In this document: positions 1-6,640 of the stretch, piece after piece
Layout: each line of letters begins with the position of its first letter
Numbering within the stretch: position 1 is the first letter of the stretch
Assembly: GCA_937951895.1 (NCBI GenBank)
Contig: CALFER010000052.1
Location: 1-7,258 of the forward strand
Direction: 5' to 3'
Source of the DNA: an uncultured bacterium
GTDB taxonomy: Bacteria; CSSED10-310; CALFER01
DNA: 7,258 bases
Program-made: the position numbers and the translations under genes
Notes under the pieces: model-generated
The model's database searches: none
Seen by the model: the letters and a program-made list of their open reading frames with translations, nothing else
What the model was told of the DNA's origin: nothing

Positions 1-1441
1 ACACCGTAATCATCGCTCCGGCTCTCGTTAACGATATTGGCTTTTCCAGAGTCTCGCCGGGAACGCCAATCGCCAGATCATCAAACCCGTCACCATTGAG
101 ATCCGCGCAGGCGATTGCGGCACCAAAATCGTCAAATTCTTCGTTGGTCCCCGGAATAAGGCCATCGTCCTGGTGATGCGATTCAAGGTTGATTTCGCTC
201 AACCCACCCGATTTTCCGAAATTGATCAGGATCTCGCCGGAACGTTCCACACCTCCCGCGTGACGCCCCGGAGCGCCGATTATCAGATCCTCATAGCCGT
301 CATGATTCAGGTCTCCAACCGCCAGCGCTTCTCCAACGCGGCTTCCATCCTCAGGGTTCGTCGCACTGAAGAACAGGTCGTTTTCGGTTGTGATTCCTTC
401 TGCTGATCCGATCAGAATCGTAACGGCACCGGCACGTACCTCACCGGAAGATCCCCACAATTGCTCGTCCACGGCAGATACCGCGAGATCATCATAACCG
501 TCATGATTGAAATCACCCGTGGCGATTACGCTTCCGAACTGATCTCCGGCTTCGGCCAACTCCTTGATCTCGTTGTTCCATCCCTGCCAGAAGATCTGAC
601 TGCCCGTGCCGGTGAGTCCTGCTGCCGATCCATAAATCAGGTTAACGCATCCCGCCCTGCTCACATCTCCAATGGCTTCGCCGGGGACACCGACGACCAG
701 GTCGTCAAAACCATCACCGTCGAAATCTCCAGCCCCCAGTTCGTTACCGAAAAAATCGTACGACTCTGCGGCACCTCCGATACCATCCGTATCCTGCCAG
801 AAGCGTGCGAAGGTATTCATCAACAGACCGGCCCCGGATCCATTGAAGATCAGAACGATACCCGCATCGATGAGGTCCGACTCGTCATATCGTGGAATCC
901 CGACGGCCAGATCATCATAACCGTCTCCATTGAAATCTCCGGCTGTGACGCCCAGTCCCATGAGATCATTTTCTGTCGTGTCGATACCCGACAGCATCTC
1001 CGGATCGATCCACTGATCCTGGATGATGGATGCGGACAGCCCTCTCTCGGTGCTGGTGAAGATCTGGACGGCTCCCGCATCATGAACAGCGCCGATATCC
1101 TCATTCGGGATTCCCACAGCGATATCTCCGAACCCATCTCCATTGAAATCTCCGGAAGCGTACCGCAGTCCGAAATAGTCTTCCACTTCACACTGATCCT
1201 CGGCTCCTTCGCTATCTTGTGAAAGGAGATGATTGTATGTTGCGGTCACCCCGTCGGTCCCGCAATAGAAGATACTGGCCAATCCGGCCTTGGTCTTTCC
1301 ATGAACCGTCTTCAGGGGTGCGCCGGCAACGATGAAGGCATGCAGAGACTCACCGGAGGCCGATGCGTGATTCCATCCATTTACGCTTAAAACAATAAAG
1401 AGCATGCTCAATGTTAATCGAACGATCCTTGAATGTGTCAC
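1..1441 (-). CDS. Secreted FG-GAP (integrin-alpha-like) beta-propeller protein, 3' end outside window
   Basis: The minus-strand frame is open for 480 codons from a GTG at 1441 to the window edge, so the C-terminus is missing. The GTG is chosen because AGGAGG lies 5 bases upstream and residues 1-28 form a signal peptide: basic start (R5, R8), hydrophobic core at about 9-20, and an Ala-Ser-Ala cleavage site near residue 28. The only nearby ATG, codon 13, falls inside that core. Six FG-GAP repeats follow, each about 70 residues, with calcium-loop motifs of the type D-F/L-N/D-x-D-G-F/Y-x-D beginning at residues 98, 169, 239, 310, 377 and 447. Each is followed by a (V/I)-G-x-P-like strand and an A-G-x-V-x-(I/L) strand. 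Residues 35-64 match only the second half of a repeat, as in propellers closed by pairing both termini. FG-GAP propellers bind calcium and usually serve adhesion or recognition. The ligand here is unknown, and no catalytic domain is visible in this part. Confidence 0.93.
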   Translation of the reverse strand, partial: MTHSRIVRLTLSMLFIVLSVNGWNHASASGESLHAFIVAGAPLKTVHGKTKAGLASIFYCGTDGVTATYNHLLSQDSEGAEDQCEVEDYFGLRYASGDFNGDGFGDIAVGIPNEDIGAVHDAGAVQIFTSTERGLSASIIQDQWIDPEMLSGIDTTENDLMGLGVTAGDFNGDGYDDLAVGIPRYDESDLIDAGIVLIFNGSGAGLLMNTFARFWQDTDGIGGAAESYDFFGNELGAGDFDGDGFDDLVVGVPGEAIGDVSRAGCVNLIYGSAAGLTGTGSQIFWQGWNNEIKELAEAGDQFGSVIATGDFNHDGYDDLAVSAVDEQLWGSSGEVRAGAVTILIGSAEGITTENDLFFSATNPEDGSRVGEALAVGDLNHDGYEDLIIGAPGRHAGGVERSGEILINFGKSGGLSEINLESHHQDDGLIPGTNEEFDDFGAAIACADLNGDGFDDLAIGVPGETLEKPISLTRAGAMITV

Positions 1442-1446
1442 CTCAG

Positions 1447-1452
1447 CCTCCT
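1447..1452 (-). promoter_or_regulatory. Shine-Dalgarno site for the FG-GAP gene
   Basis: A full AGGAGG on the minus strand sits 5 bases before the GTG at 1441. It decides the start of the FG-GAP gene, because the alternative ATG 12 codons downstream has no comparable purine-rich site and would truncate the signal peptide. Confidence 0.85.
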
Positions 1453-1636
1453 GTCTGTTGAATGAACCAGTTATCAATCCATCGCACTCAACATGTATCT
1501 GCCTGACTCGGTGGTTCGCTGCGTCACGATTCGATAGTCGCTCGTCTCCGGATCAGACAAACCCAGACTACTATCTCTTGAACGAGATTGCAATACCTTT
1601 TATACGGTTATTTTTCTCATACATCGACTTTTTCAT

Positions 1637-1672
1637 CCACAGATTACACCGATTGAACCGATTCGACGGATT
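1637..1672. repeat. Four-copy imperfect 9-bp tandem repeat
   Basis: On the plus strand the units are CCACAGATT, ACACCGATT, GAACCGATT and CGACGGATT, contiguous and in phase. On the minus strand they read as AATCxGTxx. Every unit ends in GATT and differs mainly in its first three to five bases. The array lies wholly between genes. Similar runs (AATCTGTGG followed by variants) are a pattern I recall from intergenic DNA of diverse environmental bacteria; their origin is not known to me. Confidence 0.7.
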
Positions 1673-1726
1673 CTCTCGAGATCCCGAGTCGAGACCTCCG
1701 GGATAGAAAAGTTTCGGATCCGCGAC

Positions 1727-1749
1727 CTTCGGCTCAGCGCCAGCCGAAG
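1727..1749 (-). terminator. Possible hairpin at the end of the protease gene
   Basis: A perfect 8-bp stem (CTTCGGCT / AGCCGAAG) with a 7-base loop spans the stop codon of the protease gene, whose TGA occupies 1736-1734. The expected T-run does not follow directly; the nearest is a short CTTTTC about 15 bases further along the minus strand. It may therefore be an RNA-end-stabilising hairpin or a weak terminator rather than a classic intrinsic one. Confidence 0.35.
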
Positions 1750-4700
1750 CGCCAACTGCCCATTTCGCCCTGGAGAGTCGTCATTTCCTGATCGAGAATT
1801 GCTCCGTGGAACATGGCACCATCGTACGCCGAGCTGTTCTCGGGCCATGTAAACTCCGGGATGATCTCAACTATCGTCCGGCCCGGATCGAAGTCGCGGC
1901 TGTCATAATCGATTTCACTGGACCATGTCGGCCAGAACCAGTAAGCCCCGGCCACATCGAGCACCACGAACAGAGGGATATTCCGGAGCGTTTGGGGTCC
2001 ATCATTGCACACGTGTGCCTTCAGCCAACAGATATCGCCGGATCCGTACAGGTTGCCCGGCATCTCCAGCATGACGCCCAGCGCGTCGCATTCCGGTGTC
2101 GGGGTTGACGTCCAGGTGGGTGCCGGGACGGTTGGAGTATGAGTCGGAAGTGACGGGGTGTCGGTCGGCGGAACCGGTGTGCCGGTAGGCGACGGAGGAA
2201 TGGGTGTATGCGTGGGTGGAACCGGTGTATGCGTCGGAGTTGGTGTGCGCGAGGGAGTGTGTGTTGACGGGACAGACGTATTCGTGGGAGTCGGCGTCCG
2301 GGTCGGTGTGGGTGTAGGCGGGACAGGCGTCCGGGTCGGGGTGTTGGTCGGGGGAATCAGCGTGCCGGTTGCAGTCGGCGTCTGTGTCGGCGTGTTGGTT
2401 GGTGGAATGGGCGTGTTCGTGTAAGTCGGCGTTGGCGTCCGGGTCGGTGTTACGGTCGGCGGAACCGGAGTAGTGGTCGGTGTCGGGGTGAAGGTCGGCG
2501 TGTTTGTCGGCGGAACAGGCGTACTCGTGGGTGTGGGTGTTCGGGATGGCGTTGCTGTCGGCCCTACCACCGGACAGAGGTAATCCAGGATCGCCTGCAG
2601 GACGGCGCGGCCGTTGGCGCTATTGCTGTTGGTAACCGGCACCCAGGACGTGCCGAAGAACACCGTCCGCCAGGATCCGCTCGCTTTGTCGATACACAGA
2701 TTGTTACCGCTCGGTGTCACCCTGAACGCGACCGACGCGCCTGTCCCGGCATTGACGATGTCGCCGTAATCCGAGAATCCCGTCGGGTAGCTGAGTGCGT
2801 ACGGGCCGAGCCCATCGCCGACCGGATCACCGGCGACACCTGTCAAGGAGGTGGCATCCCCCGAGTCGTTTGTAAACGTGCCGACGCCCAGGTAGGTCTG
2901 ACTGAATGTCGTCAACCCCATGTCATACAGATAATCCTGTGCATCCAGAAACAGCCTGCCGCCGTTATCGAGATAGGTCGTGAGCGAGGCTTCGTCTGTC
3001 GAATTGGGTCCGGCCGAACCGGAGCCGTATTTATCGCCTGAAAACCAGATCACGATATCGTACGGATCCATCTGTGCCGCCGTCGGACCGTTCTCGCTGC
3101 CCGTGCCGACCGTGAAGACGGTGTAGCCGTATGCCAGCGCATCGAGCGCCGCCGTGTAGTACGCCAGACAGTCCGGGGCGTTGTTGTCGTCGTCGACCAG
3201 CAGGATGGTGCAGGAGCTCAGCACCGGCGTATTCGTTGGCGTCGGCGTGCGTGTTGGCGTCGGAGTGATTGTCGGCGTGTGCGTCGGTCCTGATGGCGTC
3301 GGTGTCGGTGTGCCCATGTTCGCATTGCGCACGACCACCGAAAAGTCCTGATCCGTCGTATCACCGGAGTTCGGGATGCCATCGGATGAGATGTTCGCAC
3401 CAATCACGCGCACCGTGAAACTCCCGGAAGCCGTCGGTCCGATGAAGACGCCCTCCGTGTTGTGCATCGCATCCGCCGAGCCTCCCGTCTGCGACCATCC
3501 GCTCGCCGCAAAATAGTTGCCGCGATACGTATTGCCGCCGTAAACCACCTCCAGATTCAGATTGTTGTTCCAGGCGGGGGTCGAGCCGCCGAGCCCATGC
3601 CCCGGCGCATCGGTCCAGACCAGCATGATCCGCAGCGGCTGTGCGGTATCCGACACATTCAGCGTCGTTTCCCACTGTTCCCCGGTATTGTCCAGTGTGA
3701 GGGGATTGTCGAAGTACACGACAGGAACCGCCGGATCGACGACGGCCTCCAGGTCCATGCGGCCCCAGCCCTGTTTGGAGTCGAACGGGTGGCCGAGTGT
3801 TCCGCCGTCGGCGTCGAGATGGCCGGAGAGGTCATGTGCGCAGGAGATGAACGCCGCCTTTGCCAGCGCCGCGCTCGGGTTGGCTCCCGAAAACAGCCCG
3901 CGGTAATACTCAAAGAACAGCGCGACCGCTCCGGAAACATGCGGTGACGACATTGATGTGCCGCACATCGTGCCCCAGGAGTTTGTCGGGATGGTCGAAT
4001 CGACGTAGCAGCCCGGCGCGACCATGTGCGGGATCTTCCGCCCGTCCAGCGCCGGCCCGTGCGCCGAATTGGATGAAATATCGTCGATCTGGAGAATCTG
4101 CGATCCACCGGAGTTCTGCAGCTTCGTCGATCCGATCGTGAAGCAGTTCTTGGCCTCGTCCGGACTGCCCTGTGAGGAGGTGCCGCCGTTTCCGTTCATG
4201 AACGAAAGAATGTAATGAAGCGGCTGGTTGCCTGCCGTGCCGGAGACCGCGTCCCGCACACCGATATCGACCTGCATCGTGTCGTTGTCGTAGCCCTGTG
4301 CCGACCCCGACGGCCCCCAGCTGTTGCTCGAAAGGACCGCATTGTTCGTATAGGAATCGGACATGAGCATCAGCATGCCGTTGGTATAGGTGTAATAGGG
4401 GCTGTAGACCTGTTCGACGAGATTGGCCGCCGGCGCCACGCCCAGTCCGCGCAGGAAGCCGTAGGCATCGACCGTGCCGGACGAGCCATCGGCCGCCATG
4501 ATTCCGGCCGTATGCGTGCCGTGCGAGCTGCTTGTCGAGCTGCATGTCGTTCCCGTACAGCTCAGAAAACGGTTCACGAGATCAGGATGTGTTTCCTGGA
4601 CACCCGAGTCGACGTTGGCCATGATGACCCCCGATCCGTTCAGCCCGACGGAGGTAAGCCATGTGTTGTAACCGGGGAACGCGAGATTTGTGATGTCCAC

Positions 4701-5516
4701 GTTATTGACATTGACCTGGTTGCTCATTTCGCCTCGCAACCCGCCATCCGTCGGTCGCGGCTGGATGCTGTAGACGCCGGGGATCCGAGCCGCGTCCTGA
4801 AAAAGGTGTCCGGACATTCTAAATCCAGCGATCTCGAATGTGCCGTTCAGGATCGACCGGCCATCCGGAATGCCTCCGAGCGCTTCCAGATCTTCGACCA
4901 CGCGGTTCGTATCCGATGTGCGAACCATCAGCACATCCATATCGATCGGCGTTTCCGACAGATTTCGCCATTTCGGTAGCACGCGATAGGCCGGGGCGAA
5001 CGGCGCCGTCCAGACGATCGTATTCGATACCGTCGCCTGCGCGACCTGATCCGGTTGGCCCCAGACGACATAGGTGAACGGATGAATATACTGGATGATC
5101 TCGAGACCAGCGGAATACAAATCCTCGATCCATTCGTCCCGGGTCGGACCCGCGAACTGGACCAGGTGCAGATCGGCGTCTGTCGTCTGACCCGCGTCCC
5201 AACCGGCGGGGAGGAGGGGAGCACTGCGTCGCGTGTCGATGGCCTGCTCACCCAGGATCAGCGTGTGGACATCCCGATGTTCGGTGAAAGAGGCGTGTGA
5301 TGCCTTGAGTTCGTCGAAGTCCTCCGATGTGAGTTCCATCCAGATGAATGTGCCGTAATTGAAGGAGCGGATGGGCGAGAGACCGGCTGGAGCGGCGGAC
5401 CGTGCTGGGATCTCCACGCAAACCGTATCCGTTGCGATTGCGGTGACGGATGCCGAGAATACCGACAACAGGAAAGCGATTCCCATATACGTTTTAAACA
5501 ACTGATTCGACGTCAT
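1734..5516 (-). CDS. Secreted subtilisin-family (S8, Kp43-like) multidomain serine protease
   Basis: This 1260-residue exported endopeptidase starts at an ATG with AAGGAGGAG just upstream. Residues 1-29 are a signal peptide. Residues about 45-255 match the N-terminal prodomain type found before Kp43-like proteases. The catalytic domain, about 285-595, has Asp303 (VDSG), His332 (SHGTH) and Ser521 (GTSMSSPH); the oxyanion-hole Asn is probably Asn443. A beta-sandwich typical of Kp43 relatives follows (about 598-732, with LVWTDAPG). Next come a Thr-Pro linker (735-764), an alpha/beta domain resembling class I glutamine-amidotransferase or ThuA folds (768-981, opening ILLVDDDNN), a long Thr-Pro linker (984-1141), and a C-terminal domain (1143-1260) containing FVVLDV and WFWPTW and ending RFGWR. 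All triad residues are present, so activity is expected, outside the cytoplasm. The alpha/beta domain probably binds rather than catalyses, because I see no nucleophile-elbow Cys. No LPXTG or transmembrane anchor is visible. Confidence 0.95.
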   Translation of the reverse strand: MTSNQLFKTYMGIAFLLSVFSASVTAIATDTVCVEIPARSAAPAGLSPIRSFNYGTFIWMELTSEDFDELKASHASFTEHRDVHTLILGEQAIDTRRSAPLLPAGWDAGQTTDADLHLVQFAGPTRDEWIEDLYSAGLEIIQYIHPFTYVVWGQPDQVAQATVSNTIVWTAPFAPAYRVLPKWRNLSETPIDMDVLMVRTSDTNRVVEDLEALGGIPDGRSILNGTFEIAGFRMSGHLFQDAARIPGVYSIQPRPTDGGLRGEMSNQVNVNNVDITNLAFPGYNTWLTSVGLNGSGVIMANVDSGVQETHPDLVNRFLSCTGTTCSSTSSSHGTHTAGIMAADGSSGTVDAYGFLRGLGVAPAANLVEQVYSPYYTYTNGMLMLMSDSYTNNAVLSSNSWGPSGSAQGYDNDTMQVDIGVRDAVSGTAGNQPLHYILSFMNGNGGTSSQGSPDEAKNCFTIGSTKLQNSGGSQILQIDDISSNSAHGPALDGRKIPHMVAPGCYVDSTIPTNSWGTMCGTSMSSPHVSGAVALFFEYYRGLFSGANPSAALAKAAFISCAHDLSGHLDADGGTLGHPFDSKQGWGRMDLEAVVDPAVPVVYFDNPLTLDNTGEQWETTLNVSDTAQPLRIMLVWTDAPGHGLGGSTPAWNNNLNLEVVYGGNTYRGNYFAASGWSQTGGSADAMHNTEGVFIGPTASGSFTVRVIGANISSDGIPNSGDTTDQDFSVVVRNANMGTPTPTPSGPTHTPTITPTPTRTPTPTNTPVLSSCTILLVDDDNNAPDCLAYYTAALDALAYGYTVFTVGTGSENGPTAAQMDPYDIVIWFSGDKYGSGSAGPNSTDEASLTTYLDNGGRLFLDAQDYLYDMGLTTFSQTYLGVGTFTNDSGDATSLTGVAGDPVGDGLGPYALSYPTGFSDYGDIVNAGTGASVAFRVTPSGNNLCIDKASGSWRTVFFGTSWVPVTNSNSANGRAVLQAILDYLCPVVGPTATPSRTPTPTSTPVPPTNTPTFTPTPTTTPVPPTVTPTRTPTPTYTNTPIPPTNTPTQTPTATGTLIPPTNTPTRTPVPPTPTPTRTPTPTNTSVPSTHTPSRTPTPTHTPVPPTHTPIPPSPTGTPVPPTDTPSLPTHTPTVPAPTWTSTPTPECDALGVMLEMPGNLYGSGDICWLKAHVCNDGPQTLRNIPLFVVLDVAGAYWFWPTWSSEIDYDSRDFDPGRTIVEIIPEFTWPENSSAYDGAMFHGAILDQEMTTLQGEMGSWRFGWR
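1737..2090 (-). other. C-terminal tail domain of the protease, shared with the beta-helix protein
   Basis: Residues 1143-1260 form a compact domain after the long linker. It has a G-D near its start, two Cys (C1163, C1170), the block PLFVVLDVAGAYWFWPTW, a later FTWP, then GEMGSWRFGWR at the very end. The beta-helix protein upstream (6291-6650) ends in a related domain with the same anchor points in the same order. Composition (alternating hydrophobics, Gly turns, Trp/Phe clusters) suggests an all-beta fold. I do not recognise a named Pfam family. Confidence 0.7.
2097..2564 (-). repeat. Thr-Pro linker-coding low-complexity repeat
   Basis: Codons about 985-1140 of the protease form imperfect tandem repeats of Thr-Pro, Pro-Pro-Thr and Arg-Thr-Pro units, such as TPVPPTNTPT. 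Many units are interrupted by VPPT or IPPT at intervals of roughly 15-25 residues. The DNA is correspondingly repetitive, appearing on the plus strand as GTCGGCGTN runs. Such linkers are extended, protease-resistant and often O-glycosylated in secreted bacterial enzymes. Here it holds the C-terminal domain away from the rest of the protein. Confidence 0.9.
3225..3311 (-). repeat. Short Thr-Pro linker in the protease
   Basis: Residues about 736-764 are a second, shorter Thr/Pro-rich stretch (TPTPTPSGPTHTPT and following). It separates the beta-sandwich after the catalytic domain from the amidotransferase-like domain, and so marks a domain boundary. Confidence 0.85.
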
Positions 5517-5520
5517 AAAA

Positions 5521-5529
5521 CTCCTCCTT
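5521..5529 (-). promoter_or_regulatory. Shine-Dalgarno site for the protease gene
   Basis: AAGGAGGAG on the minus strand is followed by TTTT and the ATG at 5516. The strong match and its position fix the start used for the protease. Confidence 0.85.
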
Positions 5530-5599
5530 CAGGCGACGAGCAGGTCTGGTATTGTGTCACATCGAGCGGGGAGAAATCCAGTTCTCGGGAGGGGGGAAA

Positions 5600-5627
5600 T
5601 GGTCAATATCCAACATGGAATGGTCAA
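5600..5627. repeat. Heptanucleotide repeat array, left arm (minus orientation)
   Basis: Four contiguous 7-bp units read on the plus strand TGGTCAA, TATCCAA, CATGGAA, TGGTCAA. The first and last are identical. Read on the minus strand they are TTGACCA, TTCCATG, TTGGATA and TTGACCA, the same kind of unit as the array at 5713-5747 but in the opposite direction. The pair flanks about 85 bases that encode nothing recognisable. The array lies about 85 bases upstream of the protease start. Confidence 0.7.
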
Positions 5628-5712
5628 GGGTGAAGGCTGGTGAGGCACATTCAAACAGCTCAGAAAAATTCAACTCGTGGCTAGCGAACCCTCTCATATG
5701 GTATTTTAGAAA

Positions 5713-5747
5713 TTGATCATTGGACATTGAACATTGGCTATTGAAGC
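5713..5747. repeat. Heptanucleotide repeat array, right arm (plus orientation)
   Basis: Five contiguous 7-bp units read TTGATCA, TTGGACA, TTGAACA, TTGGCTA and TTGAAGC. The consensus TTGRNCA fits the first three fully, and the last two degrade. Together with the oppositely oriented array at 5600-5627 it forms a diverged inverted pair. A minus-strand frame of 76 codons runs across both arrays, but its ATG lacks a ribosome binding site and its composition simply reflects the repeats, so it is not annotated as a gene. Confidence 0.7.
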
Positions 5748-5753
5748 AACCAC

Positions 5754-5769
5754 ACGATCCCGGGATCGT
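5754..5769. promoter_or_regulatory. 16-bp perfect palindrome
   Basis: ACGATCCCGGGATCGT is perfectly self-complementary with no spacer. It lies between the 7-bp repeat array and the DUF3320-like fragment. It could be a dimeric-protein binding site, a cruciform or the edge of an insertion. No T-run follows on either strand, so a terminator is unlikely. Confidence 0.4.
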
Positions 5770-5807
5770 CTTCTTGCGCGCGACCAAGCAAGTTGTGACG
5801 AGGGGGC

Positions 5808-6017
5808 TTGAACCCTGAGGAAGTCGCTGCAGCCGCGCTTCAAATCTTGAAATTGAACATCAGTATCAAACAAGAAGATTTGATTCGCGAGACAGCGAGC
5901 GTGTTCAGAATCACACGACTAGGAAGTAGGGTGCGGGGCTTTTTCGAGGAGGGCATTGAACTCATGAAGAAGAATGGCGGTTGTAGAATCGATGATGAGA
6001 CTCTAACTGCAATCTGA
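5808..6017 (+). pseudogene. DUF3320-like C-terminal fragment of a large helicase-like protein
   Basis: This is the only plausible plus-strand coding sequence. Its 69 residues begin NPEEVAAAALQILKL, continue through EDLIRETASVFRITRLGSRV and end with an acidic-hydrophobic stretch before a TGA. The order (P-x-E-V/L, A-A-x-x-I-L, E-x-L-I-R-E-x-A-x-V-F, R-x-G-S-R-V, then a long helix) matches the DUF3320 module as I remember it. That module normally closes proteins of well over 1000 residues with DUF4011 and superfamily 1 helicase domains. Here an in-frame TGA lies only four codons before the first usable codon (TTG at 5808). The purine run GAGGGGG is too close to serve as its ribosome binding site. 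No other helicase motif is seen upstream. I read it as a stranded remnant; a genuine small protein is less likely. Confidence 0.55.
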
Positions 6018-6290
6018 CACACCACTGTCATGTCAATTTTCTGGTGTCGGATAAAGACGCCGAAGTTTTCTCCGAGTATCGCTTGTTTTGAATTGCCAGT
6101 TTGTTGTCGCGCCCTTGTTTTTTCGATCCACATTACCCGATGCCGTGCCCTTGTCCGTTGTGTTGCGAGGGCTGTCCGGGGGGAAGAGGAAGACCCGGTG
6201 GAACAATTGTCAATCTATTCGAGGTATCCTGGACAGGAATCCGCATGCCGGCGTTGTTCGTCTGGCAGATCCGCGGTTGACTCGAAGCTC
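6018..6290. other. Intergenic stretch, no gene seen
   Basis: About 270 bases lie between the DUF3320-like remnant and the end of the beta-helix gene. Short frames cross it on both strands, but none has a ribosome binding site or recognisable protein pattern. A weak inverted pair (ACACCA at 6019-6024 with TGGTGT at 6042-6047) follows the remnant. Another (TCCTG/CAGGA, 2-base loop) lies near 6226-6237 downstream of the beta-helix gene. Neither has a terminator-like T-run in the right place. Confidence 0.5.
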
Positions 6291-6640
6291 TCAGTAATAA
6301 CCGAACTCCACCCAACCGATCTCCCCGATGGCCTGGAAAGTCCCTGGTCGGCAGATGGCAGCCCAGAATTTTAGACCTGTAACCTCTCCGAAATCACCGT
6401 GGGGCCACTGGAAATCGAGGATGGAAAACGTGACTGGTTGTTCTGGTTGAAGTGCTATCAGCAATCCTTGTAAATCCGGTGTCCACAGCGGCCAGAACCA
6501 GAAATCACCGAACACGTCCAGGACTACAAACATCTCTGCATACTGGTCACCGGGATTTCCCATACAGAACACATCCAGCTTGAATTGATCCCCCGCCTTG
6601 AACCGATCGCTACTCATGATCACCTGAGTTCCCATCCAAG
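6291..6640 (-). other. C-terminal tail domain of the beta-helix protein
   Basis: This is the counterpart of the protease tail domain. Matching points in order are a Met-containing first strand, an A/S-G-D turn, a Leu then Cys, the block FVVLDV-x-G-x-x-WFWP-x-W, then F-x-WP, G-E-M/I-G, and F-G followed by an aromatic residue (W or Y) and one last residue. It follows a Thr-Pro linker, as in the protease. The shared block is strongly conserved while the intervening segments differ in sequence and length, so this is a diverged family member rather than a recent duplication. Confidence 0.7.

Larger units (their letters stand above)
1442..1733. other. Intergenic spacer between FG-GAP and protease genes
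   Basis: This spacer of 292 bases separates two genes on the same strand. It contains the 9-bp repeat array and an AT-rich stretch at about 1583-1627 that could hold the minus-strand promoter of the FG-GAP gene. A TATAAA appears there, but I see no convincing -35 partner, so no promoter is called. A further inverted pair (ATCCCG/CGGGAT, 12-base loop) lies at about 1681-1704. No gene is supported here; the short plus-strand frame across it has no ribosome binding site or recognisable protein pattern. Confidence 0.6.

Noticed and set aside
59..1158. Dockerin or EF-hand modules in the FG-GAP protein
   Set aside because: The D-x-N-x-D-G loops resemble dockerin loops. However, their spacing of about 70 residues and the flanking FG and (V/I)-G-x-P strands fit FG-GAP blades.
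850..1191. 113-codon minus-strand frame inside the FG-GAP gene
   Set aside because: It is an alternate frame of the same DNA, kept open by the repeated GGAGATTTCAATGGAGATGG-type sequence. It has no protein-family pattern.
461..1222. Long plus-strand open frame opposite the FG-GAP gene
   Set aside because: It is the antisense shadow of the repeated calcium-loop codons. The minus strand gives a continuous protein with signal peptide and six clear FG-GAP repeats.
2158..2424. Plus-strand Gly-Val-rich frame
   Set aside because: It is the reverse complement of the Thr-Pro linker codons, not a glycine-rich protein.
2097..2564. CRISPR or noncoding tandem array
   Set aside because: The units are short, continuous and in frame within a coding sequence, with no spacers of uniform length.
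3462..4979. Several plus-strand frames opposite the protease
   Set aside because: They are shadows of the GC-rich protease codons. The minus-strand frame has the full catalytic triad and domain order.
5557..5787. 76-codon minus-strand frame before the protease gene
   Set aside because: It is built from the two 7-bp repeat arrays and lacks a ribosome binding site. Period 7 is not a coding period.
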